Shown: in pieces, positions 8,504 through 13,582 of the stretch
Layout of the letters: each line of letters starts with the position of its first letter
Numbering within the stretch: position 1 is the first letter of the stretch
Source: Tannerella sp.
Lineage (GTDB): Bacteria; Bacteroidota; Bacteroidia; Bacteroidales; Tannerellaceae
Direction of reading: 5' to 3'
NCBI GenBank assembly: GCA_031275525.1
Contig: JAISOP010000267.1
Coordinates: 1 to 13,582, forward strand
DNA: 13,582 nucleotides
Program-made: the position numbers and the translations under genes
Notes under the pieces: generated by a model
What the model was told of the DNA's origin: nothing
Seen by the model: only the letters and a program-made list of their open reading frames with translations
The model's database searches: none

Positions 8504-8517
8504 CCCCCCTCCTCCCA

Positions 8518-9099
8518 ATGGAACCGAACGAAGATACATCGCGTCTGACCGAGGCGCTTGCCGGATATTACCGCCAAATCATCCGTTTGCTGGGAGAAGA
8601 CGTCACGCGTGAGGGCCTGCTGAAGACGCCGGAACGGGTGGCGAAGTCCATGCTATTCTTGTTGCAGGGCTACAGTCAGGATCCGGAAGCCGTCCTGGCC
8701 TCCGCCATGTTTCAGGACGAAGACTACAAGCAAATGGTGATTGTCAAGAACATTGATTTCTTTTCCCTTTGCGAACATCACCTGTTGCCCTTTTTCGGAA
8801 AGGCACATATCGCCTACATTCCCCGCAAGTACATTACCGGGCTGAGCAAAATCCCGCGGATAGTAGATATTTTTGCCCGCCGCCTGCAGGTGCAGGAACG
8901 CATGACGCGGCAAATCAAGGAATGCATTCAAAAGACGCTGAACCCGTTAGGCGTCATGGTCGTCATCGAAGCGCAACACATGTGCATGCAGATGCGCGGC
9001 GTAGAAAAACAAAACTCGCTCACAACAACCTCCGACTTCACCGGCTTTTTCCAGCAGGCTAAAACCCGCGTGGAATTCATGAATCTGATTCAGAAATAA
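8518..9099 (+). CDS. folE: GTP cyclohydrolase I
   Basis: Converts GTP to dihydroneopterin triphosphate, the first step of tetrahydrofolate synthesis (and in many bacteria a source for queuosine precursors). The 193-residue protein carries the zinc site: C85 and H88 in [12 protein letters not shown] and C156 in [10 protein letters not shown], with the same 71-residue spacing as the E. coli enzyme. The motifs [20 protein letters not shown] and [10 protein letters not shown] are also intact. The frame is open upstream to 8413, but that part overlaps the SPOR gene. I choose 8518, where [10 protein letters not shown] begins. The 14-base spacer before it is C6-T-CC-T-CCC-A, with no Shine-Dalgarno sequence. 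It is the last gene of the run; a strong palindrome cluster lies about 210 bases downstream. Confidence 0.96.
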   Translation: MEPNEDTSRLTEALAGYYRQIIRLLGEDVTREGLLKTPERVAKSMLFLLQGYSQDPEAVLASAMFQDEDYKQMVIVKNIDFFSLCEHHLLPFFGKAHIAYIPRKYITGLSKIPRIVDIFARRLQVQERMTRQIKECIQKTLNPLGVMVVIEAQHMCMQMRGVEKQNSLTTTSDFTGFFQQAKTRVEFMNLIQK

Positions 9100-9118
9100 C
9101 GAGTACCGTTTCCGTTTA

Positions 9119-9294
9119 CTCCGGATCCGGGCTGAGGTATTTTCAACCGCCTCTTCTGCGGCAATCACGACGCCATCCGGTACACCGTTATCATCTATTC
9201 CCTGCCGGGGTGAAATCAACCACGTTCCATCCTATCGACCCGGCTCTTCGATGTCCTGAACCGGATCAATGATTGCAAAGTCAACTTTTTTAGC
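9119..9294 (-). pseudogene. Possible degraded coding stretch in the folE-MFS gap
   Basis: Reading leftward on the minus strand gives KKVDFAIIDPVQDIEEPGR, a TAG stop, then DGTWLISPRQGIDDNGVPDG and VVIAAEEAVENTSARIR. The composition looks protein-like on both sides of the stop, which would fit a decayed gene or a fragment. No family was recognised and no good start was found. It may equally be chance, since no second line of evidence supports it. Confidence 0.2.
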
Positions 9295-9295
9295 G

Positions 9296-9392
9296 AAAGA
9301 CACTAATGCGTATCCGGGCGGATACTCGATACGTATTCGCTCGAATACTCGACGCGTATCCGCCCGGTTACTCGATGAGCAACCGGGCGGTT
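9296..9392. repeat. Array of 23-bp palindromic repeats (about 3.5 copies)
   Basis: The word TACTCGA occurs three times at exactly 23-bp spacing (9323, 9346, 9369). Units run 9319-9341, 9342-9364 and 9365-9387. A half unit precedes them (CGTATCCGGG at 9309-9318) and the start of another follows (CGGTT at 9388). Each unit is roughly a dyad, CGGATAC-7 bases-GTATCCG. Larger inverted repeats overlay them: CCGGGCGGATAC (9314-9325) with GTATCCGCCCGG (9356-9367), and CCGCCCGGTT (9360-9369) with AACCGGGCGG (9381-9390). The gap 9100-9605 otherwise holds the possible degraded coding stretch and the hairpin at 9570. Confidence 0.7.
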
Positions 9393-9569
9393 GTTAGCGG
9401 TTAGTCCCCTAATAATGCTTACAGTACACCGGAAATAATGGGTTCTAATCGGTCAAAAAAAGATACCTTTGAAAAAAGTTGCGAGCCAAAGAAACCGTAT
9501 TCACAACACTGCCTGAGTCTGTTCTACGGAAATGAAAGGATATGAATCTAAATGTTTTGTGATTTTGTT

Positions 9570-9600
9570 ACACAGGAGTGGTTTGCCCCCACTCCTGTGT
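9570..9600 (-). terminator. Perfect 12-bp hairpin at the end of the MFS gene
   Basis: ACACAGGAGTGG (9570-9581) and CCACTCCTGTGT (9589-9600) pair without mismatch around a 7-base loop. The hairpin begins 5 bases beyond the stop codon of the minus-strand MFS gene, so it probably ends that transcript or protects its 3' end. Neither strand has a clear U tract after it, so it is not a textbook intrinsic terminator. Confidence 0.5.
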
Positions 9601-9605
9601 AGCAT

Positions 9606-10781
9606 TCATCTGTTGACCGTCCGGATCAGGGCAATCAAGTAGAGCCAGATAGCTGCTACAATCGCCATCGCCGCCCACTGCGTTTCGTAAGCGTCGGACA
9701 CAACGCCCAGCAACAGTGCAATGGCGCCTCCCGAAACGCCTACGATCAGGAGTGAAGAAACCTCGTTCGCCTTTTCCGGTACTTGCTTTAATGCCAGCGA
9801 GAAAATAATCGCAAACAAATTCGAATAGCCCAGCGCCACAATAGCCACGCCGGCCAGGATGCCTCCCAGCGACTGGCCGAACAATAGCCACACCAGCCCC
9901 GCAAAGGCAAGGAATACGCTGACAATATAGAATTTGCGTTCCGGAATCTTCATCAGCAGGATGCCTCCCAGAAAAGCGCCCAGCGCACGCACGATGAAAT
10001 AGTAATAACTTTTCAACTGGTCGGCCTGAGAAACACTGGTGACCTCCGCAGGAAATTTCTCCATCAGGTATTTAGGCAACGTGGCATTCAAACCTACATC
10101 CACACCGACCAAAACCAGAATCCCGATGAAAAACAGCAATATCTTCGAGTTTTTCAGCAGGGCAAACGTCGCACCGGAGGAAACTTCCTTCTTCACGCCG
10201 GTTTCTTCCTCGATATGGGTTGTCCACAACCATACGGCAGCCAGCAGCGACACCAGCGCAAAAACCGGAAACAGGTATTTCCATCCCAGCGTCGTGGCCG
10301 CCAGCCAGGCCGCTACATTCGGCCCTAGCCACGAAGAAAGCGCCTTGATAAACTGTCCCTGCGTCAGCGAGCCGGTCAGTTTCTCTTTCGCAACCACATT
10401 GGACACCAGCGGATTCAAAGCCACCTGGAGAATGGTATTGCCGATACCTATCAAGGCAAAGGCAGCGAGCACAAAGGAAAATTGGTACGCAACAAAAGGA
10501 ACCAGCAGTCCCACCAGCGTGAAAATGAAGCTGAGCAATACCGTGTTTTTCCGTCCGATCCGGTTCATCAACAAACCGGTAGGAATAGACAGTACCAAAA
10601 ACCAGAAGAAACAGGACAGCGACAGCATATTGGCCATGGTATCACTCAGTTCGAAATCCGCTTTCACGTAATTGATGACCGTTCCAATGAGATCGACAAA
10701 TCCCATAATAAAAAAGCCGAAAATAACCGGCAATACTTTCGAGCGCGACGTGCGGCTCTGCGTTCCTAAAGTCGTATTCAT
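9606..10781 (-). CDS. Major facilitator superfamily transporter, probably a sugar permease
   Basis: A 391-residue inner-membrane protein with about twelve hydrophobic segments. Visible MFS features are the short N-terminal tail, the loop 2-3 motif GLLMNRIGRKNTVL, an NPLVSNV motif in the first half followed by QGQFIKALSSWLGP, and a charged central loop (HIEEETGVKKEVSSG) between the halves. The overall pattern recalls the fucose/glucose/galactose:H+ symporter group, but the substrate cannot be read from sequence. Its start is 9 bases past the gmhA stop codon, so it is the last gene of the ROK-gmhA-MFS unit. That context suggests it imports the sugar that the kinase phosphorylates. A strong hairpin follows its stop. 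Confidence 0.88.
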   Translation of the reverse strand: MNTTLGTQSRTSRSKVLPVIFGFFIMGFVDLIGTVINYVKADFELSDTMANMLSLSCFFWFLVLSIPTGLLMNRIGRKNTVLLSFIFTLVGLLVPFVAYQFSFVLAAFALIGIGNTILQVALNPLVSNVVAKEKLTGSLTQGQFIKALSSWLGPNVAAWLAATTLGWKYLFPVFALVSLLAAVWLWTTHIEEETGVKKEVSSGATFALLKNSKILLFFIGILVLVGVDVGLNATLPKYLMEKFPAEVTSVSQADQLKSYYYFIVRALGAFLGGILLMKIPERKFYIVSVFLAFAGLVWLLFGQSLGGILAGVAIVALGYSNLFAIIFSLALKQVPEKANEVSSLLIVGVSGGAIALLLGVVSDAYETQWAAMAIVAAIWLYLIALIRTVNR

Positions 10782-10790
10782 GACAAATTG

Positions 10791-11372
10791 TTATTTAGAG
10801 GGGTTTAACTTATGTTCTATCAATTGGATAATAATATGAATGGCCTTGATATGAATCTCCTGCACCCGATCCGAATAGTCGGAAACGGGGGCACAGACGG
10901 CCACATCCGAAAGGCGGCGAAGGGCATTATCCGATGCGCAGGTGAATCCGACCACGCTCATACCCTTTGCTTTGGCTGCTTCGGCCGCCTTGACGACGTT
11001 TTCGGAATTACCGCTGGTGCTGATGGCCAGCAACACGTCGCCCGCCTGTCCGACGCCTTCGACGTAGCGGCTGAAAATCTCGTCGAACGAGAAATCATTA
11101 GCCGTACACGTTATATAAGCCGGGTCGTTGATGGCGACGGCCGGCAGCGGACGGCGATTCTTCCGGTAGCGGCCAGTCAGTTCTTCGGCAAAGTGCGTGG
11201 CATCGCACAGCGAACCACCGTTCCCGCAACTGATGACCTTATGCCCTTGGGCCAAAGCATTGGAAAAAACGGCGGCCGCTCTTTCGATATCCTCCAAATT
11301 GGAGGGGTTACTCCTATACTCATGCAACTTTTCGGCCGCTTCCCTTAAACTTTCCTGAATCATCGGTTTCAT
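10791..11372 (-). CDS. gmhA: Phosphoheptose isomerase (GmhA-type SIS domain)
   Basis: GmhA interconverts sedoheptulose 7-phosphate and D-glycero-D-manno-heptose 7-phosphate, the entry to heptose synthesis. The 193-residue protein is one SIS domain of the GmhA subgroup. Diagnostic strings are SCGNGGSLCDATHFAEELTG (residues 48-67), NDFSFDEIFSRYVE, LLAISTSGNSENV and RVQEIHIKAIHI. E64 and H179 sit where the E. coli catalytic pair E65 and H180 are expected, and Q171 is also kept, so it should be active. It differs clearly from MurNAc-6-P etherases and GlmS-type SIS proteins. It lies 53 bases after the ROK kinase and 9 before the MFS gene, on the same strand. No other heptose-pathway gene (hldE, gmhB) is in the window, which leaves open whether it works in synthesis or salvage. 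Confidence 0.9.
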   Translation of the reverse strand: MKPMIQESLREAAEKLHEYRSNPSNLEDIERAAAVFSNALAQGHKVISCGNGGSLCDATHFAEELTGRYRKNRRPLPAVAINDPAYITCTANDFSFDEIFSRYVEGVGQAGDVLLAISTSGNSENVVKAAEAAKAKGMSVVGFTCASDNALRRLSDVAVCAPVSDYSDRVQEIHIKAIHIIIQLIEHKLNPSK

Positions 11373-11396
11373 GCTGTTTAATAATGAATGGTTGGG

Positions 11397-11418
11397 TCTT
11401 TGAATCTTCTTTGAATCA
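11397..11418. repeat. 11-bp tandem direct repeat upstream of gmhA
   Basis: TCTTTGAATCT (11397-11407) is followed at once by TCTTTGAATCA (11408-11418), with a partial third copy (TTGAAT) just after. On the minus strand this is GATTCAAAGA twice, inside the 53-base ROK-gmhA spacer. Confidence 0.6.
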
Positions 11419-11425
11419 TTGAATT

Positions 11426-12385
11426 TTATATGTTTGCGGCGATGGAAACGGCGGCATAGTCGCCGATGTGCTCACCCAGTTCGGCCGGTTTGATTCGGCA
11501 CACTTGCCGTGCCGGCTCCAGTGCTTCCTTTTGCAGGATTTCTTCTACCCAGGGACGGAACAGCGATTCGTTCCGGGAATATATACTGCCAATCACGATA
11601 CACTCGGGGTTCAGGATATCTATCAGCACAGCCAGTCCCCTACCCAGGTAGGTGCCGGATATCCGGATGATTTCCAGCGCCAGCGGGTCGCCTTTCCCTG
11701 CATTCAGCGCCACCGTTTGCGCGGTGACGGCGTCGAGCGCTTCGCGGACACACCAGTCAACGGTTTCGCCCATCTGGAACTTCTCCATCAGTTTGATCCT
11801 GGCCAACTGGGCTATGCCTCCGCCACTGGCGAACCCTTCGAACGAACCGGCCTTGCCGTAGCCCACCGGGCCGAAGGGCGCCAGACGGATATGTCCCGCT
11901 TCCCCAGCGTTGTCATTGGTACCGCTGTACAGTTGTCCGTTGAGAATCAACCCGGCGCCCATACCCGTGCCAAACGTCAGGAAGACCATGTTCTTTGTCC
12001 CCCTGCCGGCGCCGAATTTCCACTCCGCCAGGGCGCAGGCATTTGCGTCGTTTTGAAGGGCACAGGGAATGTGAAAACGTTCCTTCACCCTGTCCACAAT
12101 GGGGATATGATCCCAGCCCGGCAAATTAGGGGGCGACATCACGATGCCCTGTTCGCTGTTTAGCGGGCCTCCGCAACTGATTCCTATCGCATGAGTATTG
12201 TCCTCATTCAGGCCGTGTTTTTCCATAAGCTCCCGCAGACGGGAAAAGATTTCGCGAATCGTATCATCCACCTGCAACGTCGGGAAGGTCACTTTGTCAA
12301 CCAGTTCTATCCCGTCCTTTTCTTTCGCATAGATGAGAGCGATTTTCGTTCCACCGATGTCAATTCCTAAAACGTTTCTTTCCAT
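11426..12385 (-). CDS. ROK-family sugar kinase lacking the zinc-binding cysteines
   Basis: A 319-residue cytoplasmic kinase of the ROK family, which mostly phosphorylates hexoses or N-acetylhexosamines at C6 with ATP. Visible features are the phosphate-binding loop DIGGTK (9-14), the catalytic base D113 in QNDANACALAEW, the adenine/phosphate loop TFGTGMGAGLI and EAGHI with H165. The family's usual CxCGxxGCxE zinc motif is here VGYGKAGSFE (174-183), so all three cysteines are replaced (V174, Y176, S181) while the motif length and H165 are kept. No helix-turn-helix domain precedes it, so it is a kinase and not a NagC/Mlc-type repressor. First gene of the ROK-gmhA-MFS unit. A weak promoter word (TGGATTTG on the minus strand, 12428-12435) precedes it. 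Specificity is not predictable from sequence. Confidence 0.88.
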   Translation of the reverse strand: MERNVLGIDIGGTKIALIYAKEKDGIELVDKVTFPTLQVDDTIREIFSRLRELMEKHGLNEDNTHAIGISCGGPLNSEQGIVMSPPNLPGWDHIPIVDRVKERFHIPCALQNDANACALAEWKFGAGRGTKNMVFLTFGTGMGAGLILNGQLYSGTNDNAGEAGHIRLAPFGPVGYGKAGSFEGFASGGGIAQLARIKLMEKFQMGETVDWCVREALDAVTAQTVALNAGKGDPLALEIIRISGTYLGRGLAVLIDILNPECIVIGSIYSRNESLFRPWVEEILQKEALEPARQVCRIKPAELGEHIGDYAAVSIAANI

Positions 12386-12508
12386 ATATACATTTCTTGT
12401 GATATTAATACCTTTATATTATACTACCAAATCCACCGGAGGGCATGAAAACCTGTTTCCGTTCAGACGCTTTGATTCCTTGAACGTAAAACCGGGCAAA
12501 ACCCCTAA

Positions 12509-12562
12509 AAAAGGATGCAGGGTTAAGAATGTTGACAGAATGAAGCATGGAAACATCCTTTT
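12509..12562 (-). terminator. Possible long-loop terminator after the Tat-exported protein gene
   Basis: On the minus strand AAAAGGATG (overlapping the stop codon) can pair with CATCCTTTT, which runs on into further T residues, across a loop of about 36 bases. The stem is 9 bp but A/T-rich and the loop is long, so efficiency is doubtful. The gap 12386-12560 holds this and the leader of the ROK gene. Confidence 0.3.
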
Positions 12563-13400
12563 ATCGGAATTCGGGCGTGTATGATGTTTCATGAGGCAAC
12601 CAAAGCGCCTTACGGATTTTGAGGTCCCTGATTTGAACCTGGGTACAATAGGCTTCAAACCCTATTTTGCCGTACTTTTGATTGTCGATCGGGTCAGGGT
12701 CCTGCAACTCCATGACCAGATCTCCATCCACAAGGATAAAGATATGGCCGTTTACGCTTCCGGCCTGGATATGATAACTTTTTCCCGGCTCAAAATGAAA
12801 AAGCGGTGTGGCGACCATCAATTTGTAGTCCGGCGATTTCTCGAAACCTACCTTTCCATACCACCAGCCTTGTATGCCGATGATATAACCCGGCCCCCGG
12901 GCTTTTGTCTTTTCATCCCAACTTCCGTTCCACATGATGTTAATGTCATGGGTGGCCGGGAGGAGCGTCCGTGCAGTAAAATCCATCATCACATCACCGA
13001 AAAAATCGGCCTTGGATATAATCATGCCGGCGAAATTCCCGGGGTTTCTTCCGGTCAGCCATCCGTCCTCAACCGTCCATTCCCCGCCGTATATCGTAAA
13101 ATCCGAAGCTATATGCTCTTCGGTGAGCGGCTTTTCATACAGCACAGGCATGGTATCCGGCTCAATCACTTTGTTTATCAGATATATTTTTTGCCGGCAG
13201 ACCGGTTCGCCGGCTACCGGGTTCGCCCCGCTGACGGAACCGGTATTTGGCCTGCCTCCCTGCACTTCACGCCCGGCAAGGCCGGAATTGATTTGATCAT
13301 CCGGAGCCGTAAAGCCGGTTCCACCCGATACGTTTCGCGGCAATACCGTAAGCGCTGCCGCACCCCATGCGCTATTTCCCAAAAAATTACGTCTATCCAT
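12561..13400 (-). CDS. Tat-exported concanavalin-fold protein (DUF1080/DUF1961 type)
   Basis: A 279-residue exported protein. It starts MDRRNFLGNSAWGAAALTVL, a twin-arginine (RRNFL) signal with a short hydrophobic stretch, so it is probably folded before transport to the periplasm. Residues 25-70 are a Gly/Pro/Asn-rich linker. Residues about 86-265 look like a beta-sandwich of the concanavalin/laminin-G type: VLYEKPL, GGEWTVEDGWLTGRN, GDVMMDFTAR, INIMWNGSW, GYIIGIQGWWYGKVGFEK, IFILVDGDLVMEL and YGKIGFEAYCTQVQIRDLKI. The LYE.PL opening recalls YesU-like DUF1961 proteins, while the rest also fits DUF1080, a family now linked to 3-keto-glycoside hydrolysis. I cannot decide between them. It lies 175 bases upstream of the ROK gene on the same strand and may or may not share its transcript. 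A CRP-like palindrome lies about 90 bases before the start. Confidence 0.82.
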   Translation of the reverse strand: MDRRNFLGNSAWGAAALTVLPRNVSGGTGFTAPDDQINSGLAGREVQGGRPNTGSVSGANPVAGEPVCRQKIYLINKVIEPDTMPVLYEKPLTEEHIASDFTIYGGEWTVEDGWLTGRNPGNFAGMIISKADFFGDVMMDFTARTLLPATHDINIMWNGSWDEKTKARGPGYIIGIQGWWYGKVGFEKSPDYKLMVATPLFHFEPGKSYHIQAGSVNGHIFILVDGDLVMELQDPDPIDNQKYGKIGFEAYCTQVQIRDLKIRKALWLPHETSYTPEFR

Positions 13401-13487
13401 AAGTTACATTTCTTTATTTGTTTTGAACTTGATTAAATGATACGAGGGGGCGAAGTTATGAAAAAGGAACTGATTTTACAAAACAAA

Positions 13488-13503
13488 TGTGATATAGGTC
13501 ACG
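13488..13503. promoter_or_regulatory. CRP/FNR-like palindrome upstream of the Tat-exported protein gene
   Basis: TGTGA-TATAGG-TCACG matches the CRP half-site layout TGTGA-N6-TCACA at nine of ten positions. It lies 88-103 bases before the start codon at 13400. A 9-bp direct repeat, AAACAAATG, flanks and overlaps it (13481-13489 and 13504-13512, 23 bp apart). No regulator gene is in view. The rest of 13401-13582 shows no gene. Confidence 0.35.
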
Positions 13504-13582
13504 AAACAAATGGTCGTATGCAATTTTCTAAAGGGAACCTCTAAAAGCCTCCAACGCTACGCTACGCTCCGCAGAGAAAGAA

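Noticed and set aside
8413..8517. Upstream extension of folE overlapping the SPOR gene
   Set aside because: The extra 35 residues are an out-of-frame reading of the SPOR coding region and are not part of the folE family.
11468..12163. Plus-strand frame (231 residues) inside the ROK gene
   Set aside because: Antisense shadow of a well-supported kinase; composition is not protein-like.
12591..13436. Long plus-strand frame (281 residues) opposite the Tat-exported protein gene
   Set aside because: It mirrors the minus-strand gene, has no recognisable domain, and the minus-strand product has a clear signal and fold pattern.
13458..13544. 28-codon plus-strand frame near the right edge (starts MKKELILQNK)
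   Set aside because: Very short, no conserved feature, and it spans the presumed control region of the minus-strand gene.
13548..13575. Short ACGCT repeats at the right edge, considered as an insertion-sequence end
   Set aside because: Only three 5-base copies, with no inverted repeat or transposase in view; the window ends too soon to judge.

Overview
The window looks like chromosomal DNA of a Bacteroidales-type bacterium (phylum Bacteroidota). Three things support this: (i) a dimeric-type glycyl-tRNA synthetase that starts MAQEDVFKK and is followed by an FKBP-type lipoprotein; (ii) the order DUF1599 - DoxX/MauE-like - tpiA - SPOR protein - folE; (iii) promoter words of the Bacteroidota -7 type (TAnnTTTG) with no Shine-Dalgarno sequences at the starts. 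I saw no tRNA, rRNA, CRISPR array or insertion sequence.

Region A (about 1-3480, + strand): a lipoprotein of unknown function, glycyl-tRNA synthetase (glyS) and a divergent FKBP-type peptidyl-prolyl isomerase lipoprotein, closed by an intrinsic terminator at 3451-3480. Region B (3481-3821): a 340-base gap holding a promoter-like word, an A/T-rich stretch with potential stems and a second good terminator. This is a candidate small RNA or attenuated leader. Region C (3822-9099, + strand): a secreted M23 metallopeptidase with three LysM repeats, then a tight five-gene run: a duplicated DUF1599 protein, a DoxX/MauE-like membrane protein with a thioredoxin-like tail, triosephosphate isomerase, a SPOR-domain protein and GTP cyclohydrolase I. 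The last four junctions are an overlap or gaps of 14 bases or less.

Region D (9100-9605): a 506-base gap between convergent gene sets. It holds a possible degraded coding stretch, three and a half 23-bp repeats built from nested palindromes, and a perfect 12-bp hairpin next to the following gene's stop codon. Region E (9606-13400, - strand): read right to left, a Tat-exported concanavalin-fold protein (DUF1080/DUF1961 type), a ROK-family sugar kinase that lacks the usual zinc cysteines, a GmhA-type phosphoheptose isomerase and an MFS sugar transporter.

The most interesting idea is in region E. A sugar kinase, a heptose-phosphate isomerase and a sugar importer in one transcription unit would be a simple route for salvaging an external heptose: import, phosphorylation, then isomerisation to sedoheptulose 7-phosphate for the pentose phosphate pathway. 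This is inference from gene content; ordinary heptose biosynthesis or uptake of an unrelated sugar are the alternatives.
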